The translations under genes and the position numbers were made by a program. From contig QXCR01000124.1 of the NCBI GenBank assembly GCA_004380135.1, positions 23,820-87,819 of the forward strand: DNA of 64,000 nt, written 5' to 3'. The first letter of the stretch is position 1, and each line of letters opens with the position of its first letter. The notes beneath the pieces were generated by a model. It saw nothing but the letters and a program-made list of their open reading frames with translations. It was not told the DNA's origin and did no database searches. Shown here piece by piece: positions 35,307 to 46,699 of the stretch. The stretch comes from Stemphylium vesicarium (lineage: Eukaryota > Ascomycota > Dothideomycetes > Pleosporales > Pleosporaceae).

Positions 35307-37522
35307 ATGGATCCTGATTACTTCACGGCTGCCCGAGAAGATCGAGAGGGCTCAGGGGCCCAGATTGAGGACTCTGATACGGACATGGCGGCCTCTGCCA
35401 GCGCAACCGCCTCTTCCTCGCGCTCCACCATGTACACATCACCAAGCGTCCACGGGCGCAAAGGGCGCATGTCCCGCTCAGGAGCTCCCCGACCAATAAT
35501 CACGCCCACCAGCCCTCTATCTTCGAACATACCGCATAACCTGCTGCCCTCGGCGCCTGCCTCACCGCCCACACCCGCGCCGAGTCCCACGCCAACGCAG
35601 CGGGTGCCCGACTGGAGCACCGCCGCCGAACATGAAGATGGTGACATTAAGAGCATACGAGCGCAGTTTGGCGACATGAACCGGGCTGAGCGGATGCGAC
35701 TGCTGGGCGAGCTGCTGAACTTATGCGACAGCCAAGAGTTGAGCTTTGTCGCCGAGTTTGTCAGTCCCAGGTTAAAAAAGGACCCGTTCATGGTCCTGCC
35801 GACCGAACTTTGCCTAAGGGTGGGTTATGACGCCCAATGAGTCTGCTGACATGAGCCGCTGACGTGACCCAGATCCTGGAATGTGTAGATGACCCCACGA
35901 CCCTCGCCCGAGCGTCCCAAGTCTCCAAGAAGTGGCGCGAACTGGTCAACGACGACAGCGCCTGGAGGTTGCTGTGCCAGAAGTTTTCTTTCCGAGCACT
36001 GTCCAAAGAAGAAAAGGTCGACGAAGACGACCCAATCGACGAAATGGAGGACACCGAGTCAAAATCGTGGTGGCAGAACGACGAGCGAACGCCGAGGGTC
36101 GACGGTGCATCCAGGGACGACCTTGAAGTTGGGCCTTCGAATAGTGGTTCTGAGGGTCTCCGGACGCAGAGCCTGGATCGTGCAGCCAAACGGAAGTCGT
36201 CGCAACGGAAACCGCAGGCGACTACGTACCGATCACATTTCAAACAGCGGTACATGGTGGAGACTGCATGGCGCAACGGCGGAGTATGCGACGCGCGACA
36301 AATCACCCCGGACCAGGGCGTCGTGACCAGTCTACATCTGACCAAGAAGTACATTGTGGTTGCGCTCGACAATGCAAAGATTCACGTCTTTGATACCGTC
36401 GGTGACCACCAAAAGACTCTCCAAGGGCACGTCATGGGCGTGTGGGCCATGGTGCCATGGGGCGATCTTCTGGTCAGCGGTGGATGCGACCGCGACGTGC
36501 GCGTCTGGAACCTGGCGACGGGCTTTCCCCAGTTTACCCTCCGCGGCCACACGTCGACGGTGCGATGTCTGAAAATGTCCGACTCCAACACGGCTATATC
36601 CGGCTCAAGAGATACCACACTCCGCATCTGGGACTTGAAAAAGGGCTTGTGCAAGCACGTACTCATTGGTCACCAGGCTAGCGTGCGCTGCCTCGAGATA
36701 CACGGCGACATTGTCGTGTCTGGCAGCTACGACACCACGGCCAAGATTTGGAGCATATCCGAGGGCAAGTGTCTGCGCACGCTCACCGGTCACTTTAGCC
36801 AGATCTATGCTATTGCCTTTGACGGGAAAAAGATTGCGACAGGAAGCCTGGACACCAGCGTCCGGATATGGGATCCCAACGATGGGTAAGTCCGAACATG
36901 TGCTACGACATTATCGAAACTAACTTTTCTGTGTAGCAAATGTTTGGCCGTACTACAGGGCCACACCTCGCTCGTCGGACAACTTCAGATGCGCGATGAT
37001 ATTCTCGTGACGGGTGGATCAGACGGCTCGGTCCGCGTGTGGAGCCTTGCGACCTACCAGGCCATCCACCGATTAGCCGCCCACGACAACAGCGTCACGA
37101 GTCTGCAGTTTGACAACACGAGGATAGTTAGCGGTGGCAGCGATGGCCGCGTCAAAGTCTGGGATCTCAAGACTGGTGTTCCCGTGCGAGAGCTGAGCAG
37201 CCCGGCCGAGGCTGTGTGGAGAGTCGTGTTTGAGGAAGAAAAGGCCGTCATCATGGCCAGCCGGGGCGGCCGCACCATTATGGAGGTAGGTTATTGAAGG
37301 ATTTGTTGCATGTTGATTATACTAACGTGTTGATAGGTCTGGGATTTCTCACCGCCCGTCGAAGAAGACTACGACTCGCGATCTTCCACCCCCGCAAGTA
37401 TGCCCGATCGCCTAGAAGTCGATTATAACCGTCCGCGATCCGCGATCCTTCCTGCTACATCCCCACTTGTACAAGATACAAGCGTTGGTGATGTAACTAT
37501 GGCCGACGTAGCCGATTCATAG
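35307..37522 (+). CDS. F-box/WD40 protein, Cdc4/Pop1-like SCF substrate adaptor
   Basis: Four exons (35307-35819, 35873-36885, 36937-37285, 37337-37522) encode 686 residues. The N-terminal 130 residues are acidic and Ser/Pro-rich. An F-box lies at about 161-205 (LPTELCLRILECVDDPTTLARASQVSKKW), split by intron 1. A charged linker leads to eight WD40 blades at about 320-650 (for example GHVMGVWAMVPWGDLLVSGG, GHTSTVRCLK, GHQASVRCLE, GHFSQIYAIA, GHTSLVGQLQ). Eight blades plus this F-box spacing match Cdc4, which brings phosphorylated proteins to the SCF ubiquitin ligase. The N-terminal region is shorter than in yeast Cdc4. It could be the Cdc4 orthologue or a close paralogue such as a sulfur-controller type; the MET2 neighbour is suggestive but weak. 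Confidence 0.88.
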
Positions 37523-40500
37523 CAGAAATGAAGCGAATGACGAAGCACCACCAGCGCAGAGAAGAAATACAGGCATCGTCGCATCCGACCCGGGACAAGG
37601 GATCGATAGCGACCAGCCCGCGCGGGGAAGGTCCGAGCCAGTACAGAAGTGCATGTACAAGGTCGACAGGGCTCCAGGAGCCGTGACTCGAGGACACGCT
37701 TCGTGTTGGGCCGGCAGACTGCAGCATGCGTCAGACCACCGACCGCTACGAACACGGCAGCGGGCGACCGCACTTGTTGCTCGACTAATGTACGCTCGCG
37801 AAGACAGCCTGCATGTGTTGTTGGAGCACTACATGTTTGCATACCAATGAGCAAAGAAGAAGTGGACGGGCGAGCCACCAACAAAATCCTTGCATTTTCC
37901 CAGGCGTCGACATCTGGCAATACCTCATCTACGGCATACATCTACGGCACACATCTACGGCACACATCTACGGCACTTATACACATACAGACGGCATTTT
38001 TCTTTCTCTTTCATTACTCTTTTATTCATATCCTCTTTTTTGTTTCATTTGGGAGCGTCTTTTGGAAACTAAAAACACCCCGTCAATAATGCATGCAAAT
38101 CACGAAACAATGTTTGGCTGGGGAGGTTCTTGTTTGCGCTTGCTCGATTTATTTTACCCTTTGGAAATAGCCGTTTCGTCGTCGAGACATTGTTTTTATT
38201 GCATAATGCACGTGTGTTCGTGTTGCGTGGTCTCACATTTTTTCATCTTCTTGTTGTCGCTTTCTATCATCTCTCCGGGAAACCAAATATGCAGGCTATT
38301 TATATGGGTTCGATGCGATGCGAATGGGAGTTTGGGTTGGGTAACATTGGGTGGGGATTTGGAGTTTGAGTGCATATAGAATATTCCATAATCATCGTTG
38401 TTTTTGTTATTAAGGAGAATACGTGGTGTGTAAGTGCGATTAATGTAGTGTTAACGTCTATAGGCATTGCTTGCGTATATCCATTTCATTAGAACGAGGA
38501 TAACTAATGGTAACAACCCTAGTACATGTACACGTCTTAAGCGCACTAAAGTTACGTACAATATTCGTGCGAGTATCCTACAGGTATCTATGGAGTTTAT
38601 TCAGGTCTTGTACGCCATTTTCTCACCATTCTCGCCGTTCACAAAGTTACGCGTAATCTCTAGTAGCGACACTAGGTGCCTCAAAGGGGTTTGTAGTTGC
38701 CCAGATGCTAGAATCGTTCTTCAGAGCGGGTGATCGACGTGCCTAGCCAGCATCCCTTCCGGGGCTGAACCCACAGGAAAGCTCTTATCAACACATAAGG
38801 CGCCCTGTCCCGTCAGCGGGTTTTATGTGGGAGCTGAACTGTCAGGTGTAAGAACTGTAACGACTAGTTAATCGCGATACTAAAAGGGTTTGCAGGAGCT
38901 ATTATGGAATCGAGATGTTCTGCCGCAGAGCATCTAAAATGCACACGAGTGGTGAGCGCCTGCGTATTTACCCGGCGCATTCGTCATGGCCCAGTAGTGC
39001 TTGTTTCCTATGACATATCTCCCAACAACTTGTCGACAGAAGTAGAGGTTTGGGACTTGTTATCCCAAGTGGTGGGTTCAGACGCAGTGTTCGACATAAA
39101 TTAGCCCTTGGTTCCGTTCTGAAGGCCTGTCGCTCCGGAGAATAAAACTTGCTGATGTACCAGTACCGATACGGGCCTTCTGGATTGACCTGACCTCCGC
39201 ATCCACTTGCAGGGCCTTCTTTCGATGCAGCTTGGCTTTCTTCCCGAATCCACCCGCATTGGAGATCGGAACCCGCTATCGCATCAATGTCGACTGCCAC
39301 CAGAAGGGATCTGCGCCTCCAAAACCGAATGCGAGCGTAAAACTCCGAACAAGCCCCTTCTCTTGCAATGGCTTGGCATCCTCCGTTGATCAAGGGCAGC
39401 GACTCACTCCGTCCGGTCATGGAACCCCGCTGTCGTCTTGAGACTGAACTACCGGCTGGCGTTACCTTCAACTTCAACTGAACTGGGAGCGTCGAACTCG
39501 AACTGAACATTCTCCCCTGATATGCCTTGTCAGTTTCGTCGGCAACTTGGTGATTCTCTTAGAGGTTCATCTGCCCGGCCCAGACCGACGCCGGCAGACG
39601 ACGTGACGGCCACCCCCCACTCGAGATCTCACTGGCTGAGACTATCGTATGAGTCCTTTCATTTGCGCTCGTCTTGAAAGCTACATCAAGGACGAAGACC
39701 ACTAACACGACATCTATTCCAGCCTGGACTGATCTCAAGAGCACGCAAGTCATTCCGCAGCGAAGACGGCTACCGATTCCGATTGCATGCATCACTCGCC
39801 GCCGCATCTATTCCATTCCAAGCTTCTACATACGACGTGTCTTCGATGTTGTATACTACCTTTTCCGTATGGCTACTCCTCACGAAAACCAAGGGATCAT
39901 GTGCCCGCCATCTTTGTGATTCTGCAGGCTGCTCGTCTAGCAGCGAGACGGATACGACTGCAGTTGAATCGATATCCCCACCGATCAAGCTTTTGTCAGC
40001 CGCCATTGTATCTCTCCCGTCATGGGTCGGCGTCTATCTCATGTCCATTTTCACTCACATCATCTCACTTCTTACTTGTCGAAAATTCTCCAAGCCGCTC
40101 CCCTCTCTTCTCCCTTTGCTGGCCACCTCAATCATGGCGACAACAGGGGTCAGGTGGCGGTGGTTACTGTGTAAGGCAAAGCGAAGTAAGTGGTAAATAA
40201 AAGTGGTTGATGGCGTTGATTGAAGGCGGGTGGCTGGGTACAGCTGGCGGAATTGTGGAAGGTATACTGATCAATCAGAAGTTGTTGACGAAGTCTTGCA
40301 TATCCAAATCGTCTTGCTCCGCAGCCCTGTAGACTTCTTGCAATTGCTTCTTGTGTTAGAGACCACGGCGCACTGCGAAATCAAGATCCTCCTTGAATTG
40401 AGCAGCTCTGATTGCGTACTGATTCAAAAGGTCGAGCTTAGGCGATAGACTATGATGCAGATAATATTCTAGATTAAAGGTGGGGCCATGAGCGTGCTAA

Positions 40501-40651
40501 GAAAAGTAAAGAGTTCAGGCGAGGTGGCTTCTTTGCACAGTCACCTTTCTTCAAAGATTCAGCTATATAGCTACATTCCCATCCTACCATAAAGGTCCCG
40601 TATAGCGTAGCTAAATCTGGTGGGTAACAACAAGTAAAGTAACATATCCCC
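37523..40651. other. Gene-poor interval of about 3.1 kb
   Basis: No gene is supported. Open frames up to 188 codons (37813-38379, 39783-40196) have low-complexity or erratic translations and no splice logic. The left part holds a 13-bp tandem repeat (37929-37976) and T-rich DNA; the rest is ordinary sequence. It separates the housekeeping block from the putative RiPP locus and may be the cluster boundary. Confidence 0.5.
37929..37976 (+). repeat. 13-bp tandem repeat, 3.7 copies
   Basis: Units of CTACGGCACACAT; the first copy differs by one base (CTACGGCATACAT) and the last is partial. Non-coding. Confidence 0.9.
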
Positions 40652-41432
40652 CTAATCAAGCGACACGCACCGCGCGAAAAGCATATCCACCCGTGTGTTG
40701 ATATGCTTGAAGTCGGTGTACTTGGGCGAGGAAATCATGTCAACACAATGCTGGGTATGGGCAAGTGGGATGGCCTCGTCTGTCACAATATGTCCGCTCA
40801 TTCCGGCCATGTGTAAAAGTTTGAAAATGTACAAGCAGTGTACGACGTGATAGCCCTGCTCAGTGTAGACACGGCCAGTGGTGGTGAGGTCCTCCGGGGC
40901 AATCTCTTGGGTAGCATTGAGGTCGTAGTACCACTTCCAAGGGCCGTATTTCTCAAGCCACATCTGCGATTCGTCGGGCTTGAAGCAGCGCGGGTGCACC
41001 CAGCCGAAGCTCATGAGATCCCAAGTGCAGCCCAGCTCTTGGGCTTCTTCGGGTGAGTTACCACAGTGCTCGACAACGTGCGATCCGCCTTGATATGTTG
41101 GCCATAGCGACACTGTGCTTCCTTGGTTGCGCCGCTGAGCAACGACGAGAATGAAGGATAAAAGGCCAAGTGTTAAGCACGCGGATGCGACGACGAGGGC
41201 AGAACACAGCCGGGAACGCGGAGTGTTGCGAGCTGACGGGGCGTAGTCCATTTTTTCACCCGAGGCCGAAAGAAAGGGTAGGTCTTCATCGCTGTTGCTC
41301 TGTGGCGGATTTTGGTATCCAGCATTGGGTGATCGTGCGTCTTCGAAGGATTAGCCTACCACAACGATAAGGAGTTGGGATCGGGGTGCAGGGGTGGGCT
41401 GGGTTCTAGTACTTACAGCGGATCTTGCTCAT
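40652..41432 (-). CDS. UstYa-like (DUF3328) membrane oxidase, copy 1
   Basis: The conventional single-exon reading begins at 41251, but a 16-base first exon (41432-41417), an intron 41416-41341 with GTAAGT and CTAAT before the acceptor, and exon 41340-40652 give a better start, MSKIRYARSPNAGYQNPPQ, and 234 residues. A cytosolic Asp/Glu-containing tail is followed by one membrane helix (about 50-73). The lumenal domain has the family block CGNSPEEAQELGCTWDLM plus the two HxxHC motifs HVVHC (170-174) and HTQHC (200-204), considered essential in UstYa-type enzymes. UstYa-family proteins catalyse oxidative steps in fungal RiPP pathways (ustiloxin, phomopsin, asperipin, victorin) and some non-ribosomal ones. 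It reads away from the acetyltransferase gene through a shared promoter. All key residues are intact. Confidence 0.9.
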
Positions 41433-42069
41433 GATCGTAGGTAGCATGTCGACTTTCTATTGTACCAACGTGCAAACACGGGGAAAGCTCTGGTGGTTTG
41501 CGAGGGAAGAGACGAAGTGTTTGCGGTATCGATTTCTTGACCTAACATGTTTATAGTAATGCAAAGCGACTTCCTATATAATGTGAAGCGATCAATTGTA
41601 GAGATGTGCTGTCGTGAGCGGTACGGAGCGGCGAAGATTCACCGCTCCGCGTCCAAGTGGTGCGTTATCTTCCGGAAGTTGGTGGTGTAAGCCCGGAGCC
41701 GAAAATTGGCATGGCGGTCCGTATCCAATCCGCCAGGACTGCCCATGCATGCTTCGGTCTGGACTCTCGAAACGACCGTGGTCCACACCGACGCGGGGTC
41801 GCATGTAAGATCATCTTGGTCTAACCCAAAGCGGTAACTATCGCCGCCCGAAGGCACGTCTCGCAACATCCCGACCTGATTCGTCTTGTCGCTGGGAACC
41901 GCTACTAGAACTGCGTTGAGAAATGGAACCGCCGCGATCCGTACCCATTATAAAAGCTCTCACGATCTCCGAACAGATGGTATTAGCTGCGCGACCTGTG
42001 TCTGAAGTTGTCTTACCCAGTGCACCAGGATCGGTGCGCTCACATGAGAAGAAGCTGCGCGACGTGATC
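41433..42069. promoter_or_regulatory. Divergent promoter between UstYa-like copy 1 and the acetyltransferase
   Basis: It contains a perfect inverted repeat (arms 41624-41631 CGGAGCGG and 41642-41649 CCGCTCCG, 10-base spacer) and a 10-bp palindrome CTTCCGGAAG at 41669-41678. Both have CGG/CCG cores, the kind of half-site bound by Zn2Cys6 dimers, and such a regulator is encoded 1.5 kb away. Binding is inference. A small first exon of the acetyltransferase at an ATG at 41923 remains possible. Confidence 0.45.
41624..41649. promoter_or_regulatory. Candidate Zn2Cys6 operator, CGG-type inverted repeat
   Basis: Two 8-base arms (CGGAGCGG and CCGCTCCG) are exact reverse complements around a 10-base spacer. 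The position, about 190 bases before the UstYa-like start and some 420 before the acetyltransferase start, suits shared control of both genes. Confidence 0.4.
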
Positions 42070-42876
42070 ATGGCGGTAAGTCCCTCATCTTACCAGCAAC
42101 TCTTCTTACTGATCTTACAGTCCAGATCTACACAATCTGTCCGGTGAGAACTACTGACTCGGCAGGCCTTGCAAACACTATGATGCGGGCGTTTTATCAG
42201 GATGCACACTGGGCATCTCTCTGGAAATGCATGACGTTGGATAGCGTCATCTCCGATTGCGCAAGGCGATTGCCGTGGAACCTTGTTAGGATAACTTCCC
42301 TCAAGCGACATCGCAAAGTAGTCGAGAACAATACCGGAAATGTTGTTGGGTACGCGCGTTGGATTATCCCGAGCGGATTAGATGACGAGTGGAGTGACGG
42401 TATCGTGTCTGAAACCGATCCGGAAAGACGACAAGAATACGAAGAAGATTTTCGAAGTGTGACCATAGACGGTGAGATCCGGGGACTTGACCACCGAGTC
42501 GTGGAAGAGCTTAGCGAGGCGATCGAAAAAGCAGAAGCCCAGACACTGGGTACTGGCGAGAGGTTCTTGAGTCAGCATTCGAATGCAACCGTCAGCACTT
42601 GCTTAGGCTAATCCTCTCCCAGCGTTAGATTACCTAGCCACACACCCTGATCACCAGAGAAAGGGTATCGGCTCTATGCTGCTCTTGGAAGGTCTAGCGT
42701 ATGCGGATAGGAATGTGCTAAAGACTATCGTCGTCGCAAAAACCCCAGGTGTCAAGCTCTATCAGGACCATGGATTCTATGTAGTCGAAAGAGTCCAGCA
42801 AGAGCGCCCGCAGTACGGATGGTCGGAACCATATACAACCACAATTCTCATTCGACAGCCCAGACTTGTAGCATAA
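42070..42876 (+). CDS. GNAT-family N-acetyltransferase
   Basis: Three exons (42070-42075, 42126-42570, 42623-42876) encode 234 residues. The 6-base first exon (ATG GCG) is followed by an intron ending at CCAG and then IYTICPVRTTDSAGLANTMMRAF, the usual GNAT opening. The C-terminal exon carries the acetyl-CoA motif A, ATHPDHQRKGIGSMLLLEGL, and the final LYQDHGFYVVE strand-helix typical of fungal GNAT proteins. The middle part is charged. An in-frame ATG at 41923 would add 49 residues without recognisable homology, so I prefer the later start. The substrate is unknown. Within a peptide locus it could acetylate Lys or the N-terminus of the product, but stand-alone detoxification or housekeeping roles are equally possible. 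Its 3' end lies 67 bases from that of the converging regulator gene. Confidence 0.8.
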
Positions 42877-42943
42877 GAAAATCATCAAGTGCGAATTTTT
42901 CAGGCTCGAATTATTGGATAAGGGTTATTCATATTGTTGCGTT

Positions 42944-44319
42944 TTAATCCTCTCTTAGTGAGACCCAAGACTTGGCAAGCATGGCTAAGAACTCAGATTG
43001 CATCTTCGAAAGACCCCCACCACCAGATCCCGAGTCTTGCAATGCATTAAGCCCCGCAAAAAGCATAGTAGCGCGGCGCTTAACCTGCCTGACAACCTCC
43101 CTTGATTGGCGCGAGTTTGCTAGGTCGGGGCCCACACTGTCTTCCGACTGAGTACCTGGCTCCCTCACCAGCTCATAGGCATTTCCTAGAATTATGCAGC
43201 ATTTCGCAATGATTATGTTTGGTGGACAATCGTTACAGAAGACTAGGCTCTCTGTGCTTAAGAACGTGAGCTGAATGACTTTGAGACACTCTATGTATCG
43301 GGCTTCGGACGACACGGTGGAGATTCTGTTCAGGCATGCTAACGCAACCTGAGAGCATTTGCACTGGCATGATTCTCCCATAGACAACAAGCTATCTTCT
43401 TGTGGTTGTGGAGAAGTTTGCCCGCTATTCGTTATCTTAGCTTGCTCGACGAATTGTCTGCAAACCTTGTTAGTGTGAGGCCCTCGCTGTAGCACAAGGG
43501 CTTCTTAATTCAGCTTACATTGGGATGGTCGTTGCCAATGAAACCTGGGGGGAAGGTATTGAATCCATGCCTATGCTATCAAGGTTAAAGTTCGGACACC
43601 CTGGAGCCTGGGAAGTCTGCCGACGCAGATGCGAGCCGCCTAGATGTTGAGCATAGTCTTTGCGCTGATATTCCCGCGGCTAAAGCGCTCGTTAGATTTG
43701 GTGTTTGCATGCCGTCGAAGAACTCTACAAGAACATACCAATGCGTCATTAGCCGTCTCTATATCACTTTGCGGAGTCTCCCTGCTAGAGTTTGAAATGT
43801 GAGAGGTGGCCCTTGAACCCATCTCCTCCATTGAGGATGCTCTGCCTAGACTTCCATCGGTGCTTGAGTAGTAGCCTTCAGTTCCGGGTTGGTGATAATC
43901 ATCTGTCGAAAATGGCGAGATTGCCGTGTTATCGGAGAATTCCATGGGGTCGTCCACAGCGAATGAAGGAAGCCCCCAGCAAGGTTTCTCATTTGGAGCA
44001 TCTGTGATCTGGTCTAATCGCATGAGTATAACACATCTATTGACATCGCTATGGGTTGACACTTACCAAAATAGTCCCTTTCGAGCTCTAGAGAAGCACT
44101 TCGAGCACCCTCTGCCTCTCTTGCTTTGAAACGTGAGACCTGCTGCCCCGATTTTTTCGGCCGGCCCATCCATTTGCCTAGGCTGTATGTGCACACACCA
44201 TCCGTTGCTCGACAGCGTGCGCAGCCGTTTAGCTCCATTGTGCATTTGACTTTACATCGGTAGCATTGGTCACATGCTTTTGGGTTAATCTTCTTCTGGA
44301 TTGACCTATACGGTTGCAT
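42944..44319 (-). CDS. Zn2Cys6 transcription factor, probable cluster regulator
   Basis: Four minus-strand exons (44319-44067, 44013-43739, 43679-43519, 43457-42944) give 400 residues. The intron 43738-43680 (GTATGT, CTAAC, TTTAG) is essential: without it the reading ends after NISAKTMLNI. The binuclear zinc cluster has Cys16, 19, 26, 33, 36 and 43 in the canonical spacing 2-6-6-2-6, followed by GKWMGRPKK, a basic tail like that of AflR-type regulators. The C-terminal half has the Cys-rich CQCKCSQVALACLNRI and helical LVFCNDCPPNIIIAKCCIILGN segments typical of these factors. Cluster-specific factors of this class bind CGG repeats; candidate sites lie in nearby divergent promoters. An ATG at 44361 would add 14 residues. 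Confidence 0.88.
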
Positions 44320-45257
44320 CGCGTCGACGGGACTTAAGTATGATTGGATGAGGCTGCGCAAAGGTTACTAGTATGTGACGATAGGCTTGAATTCGATGAA
44401 GAGCTTGCTTGATCTTATTCAAACTTTATAAGAGTTCGCCCGATCTGCATAGAATCTCGAAACAAAGCCAGCTCGTACGTTTAATCCGGCCCTAGCCCGG
44501 CGTTATTACTCTAGTGCACTTTATTAATCAATGCGGCTCTAAAGCTACCGGCTGTAAGAAAATAGTCACGCCTCAGCCGCGGTAATGTTTCCTTGGGTAC
44601 AGTACGACCTTTTGCAACACTCGCAGAAGAACTACATCGTGTGTTACCTAGCTAGGATCGACTACGGCGCTGCCTTGGCTATGTCATGACGCAGACTTAC
44701 AGGCATAGTGCCGTGGGCGAGCACCTAGCCGCTACTCCACGAAGTAGAGTAAGCTCGAATCTCGCTGCCTTCTTTGCCCGCATTGTCTGCTAGCGTCGCA
44801 AAAAGGAGACAAAGAATCTTTAGCGAGATAACCTTTTCTCTTACATTAGTTATCATTGTAAGTGCTTAGCTGTTAAGCTTCTATAGATAGCTAGATGTAG
44901 ACAAAATGCGGAAGCTATGTAGGTGGATTCGAACAAACCCAAGTTCCCACTGCAAAGAATCCAGTAGGGTTTCTTTGAACCGTAAGCTGGCGACCTCTAT
45001 CACTACGTTACGCAAGTCTTATGCATGGGCCAAACAAAAGTCGGAGTACTAGCTCCGCGATTTCCTTACGGATCGGGATGAATTTTGCTGGTCTTTGACG
45101 TTCTCGGCCCGAAAAGGACCCTCCGAGAATTGCTAAATGCGGCCACCGCTTCCAGAGCTCGGATTCCGAACATTTCATGAGGTGTTCTTTCTTAACCAAC
45201 GCGCTTTAGTGGCTTGATCGCCGCATCCCACTTTCCAAACTCAGATTTCCCCCTACA
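44320..45257. other. Divergent region between the regulator and UstYa-like copy 2
   Basis: No protein gene is supported. A degenerate tRNA-like stretch lies on the minus strand at about 44910-45015. The end nearest copy 2 has CGG/CCG motifs, including CGGATTCCG at about 45163-45171, which suits a Zn2Cys6 factor. Confidence 0.45.
44910..45015 (-). other. tRNA-like sequence, degenerate
   Basis: On the minus strand, GTAGTGATAGAGGTCGCC resembles an A box/D arm, and about 75 bases on, TTGTTCGAATCC matches a B box/T loop. The T stem and acceptor stem do not pair well, so it is more likely a tRNA-derived relic or SINE head than a functional gene. Confidence 0.25.
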
Positions 45258-45986
45258 ATGTCCAGCGTATCATCCTTACCCAAGTACACCAAACTACATC
45301 ATAATGCGAACGAATGCGAGACCGAGCTACCAGCACAATCCCTACCAAAGAAAACGGCCGCACATGTTCTTGTCATCACTACGCTGAGCATTCTCGCCTT
45401 CGGCGTCGTGCTTCTTCTTCTTCTTTCTCTTGCCATTCTTCTCGCTCTGATACTTCCCCATATCATCCCACAATTTAGTTCCTCATGCGACACATCATCT
45501 CAGGAATACTCACAAGCCCTGCAAGCATCATCTGGCTACAAAGCCGGTACCGCACAGCTCTGTGGTAACTCTCCCGAAGAAGCGGAGGCAGCAGGCTGCG
45601 TCTTCGACCTCATGACGGTGTCCTGGCTACCATTAGAGTGCTACGATGGCGAATTGACCACACAATTCATGGAAGAGGGCCCGTGGGACTTCTATTTAAG
45701 CAACTCGACGAGACCGGAGGCGCTTCCAGAGGAGCGGGTGAAGATTCCGTCGCTGGAAGCGATCAGTAAAACGACAGAGCTGATGTGGACCGATCGCCGC
45801 TTCCACGTCTTTCACTGCATATACGGTTGGAAAATGATGCATCGCGCTATTGAACGGGGATGGAAGATGGAGAGTTCGTTGGCAACCTATCACCATACTG
45901 AGCATTGCTCCGATACGCTAGCGAACACATCGGTGCCATTGGCATCGGTGATAACAAGAGTTGAGCTTTCGTATCCTGCATGTTAA
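45258..45986 (+). CDS. UstYa-like (DUF3328) membrane oxidase, copy 2
   Basis: A single exon of 242 residues with its own ATG in good context. A short cytosolic tail, one strongly hydrophobic helix (about 36-70) and a lumenal domain with LCGNSPEEAEAAGCVFDLM are seen, plus HVFHC (183-187) and HTEHC (213-217), the paired HxxHC motifs of the UstYa family. It shares the CGNSPEEA...GC.(F/W)DLM block with copy 1 and so belongs to the same subfamily, but is diverged elsewhere, so the two may act in sequence or as a complex. It faces away from the regulator and converges on the transporter gene. Confidence 0.9.
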   Translation: MSSVSSLPKYTKLHHNANECETELPAQSLPKKTAAHVLVITTLSILAFGVVLLLLLSLAILLALILPHIIPQFSSSCDTSSQEYSQALQASSGYKAGTAQLCGNSPEEAEAAGCVFDLMTVSWLPLECYDGELTTQFMEEGPWDFYLSNSTRPEALPEERVKIPSLEAISKTTELMWTDRRFHVFHCIYGWKMMHRAIERGWKMESSLATYHHTEHCSDTLANTSVPLASVITRVELSYPAC

Positions 45987-46699
45987 TCCGGGTATACAGA
46001 GCCGGATGTACGACAGCTATAGGAAGTGGGATTTATTATGGTGGTCATTTTTATTTTTCGTGATGTGATTCTATGCATCTTGTATAATATATCCTATTCT
46101 GCTTTAAACAGGATTTCGCTTCGATAATAAGTGAGAATAGTGAGACGGCTGCGTGAACCAAAATACCATTGTATCGAACACGGTTAATGAACTAAGTCAA
46201 CAGGCAATACTCGTCATCTTGAACGCGGCACAGACCATGCACTAAATAGTGACCGATCTGACGTAAGCATAGTGGACAGTTCTGGTATTGACTTCTACTG
46301 CTTGGAATCAACTTTTCGCAGTTCGTGTCTGAACAATAAATCACAATGGTAGGTCATCATGCGGACCATTAGCTCCGCTTTGCACCGTGAGTGTGTAAAG
46401 ATTGGTACACGATGGGGTTTTATCGTGCTTTCTCGCGTCAACAATTGTCAGGTGTTGCGTGCAGGAAGAATTAAAAGACTAAACTGAGGTTGTATTGCAG
46501 ATGCTATGGAAAGTTTATGTAGGTGAGTTACCGTCAACAAGGCTAGCCTAGATAGGCGTAGCTCGCTGAGATGAGTAATCGCGAGGAGATGAAGAGCAGG
46601 AGCAGTAGAGACCCCAAACCGTGACAACAATTCAATTCGCTAGCGTCCTCCAACCCTTGACTCGATTCAGACCCTCCAATGATCTTATGTTGTCCGGAA
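45987..46699. other. Convergent intergenic region, UstYa-like copy 2 and transporter
   Basis: A/T-rich 3' flanks of two converging genes. No gene, repeat or RNA is recognised. Confidence 0.5.

Noticed and set aside
37813..38379. 188-codon plus-strand frame downstream of the F-box gene
   Set aside because: Starts in repeat and T-rich DNA, translation is hydrophobic and low-complexity, and no family is seen.
43640..43739. Premature stop in the Zn2Cys6 factor after NISAKTMLNI
   Set aside because: A GTATGT...CTAAC...TTTAG intron at 43738-43680 removes the stop and restores a continuous reading to the C-terminal exon.
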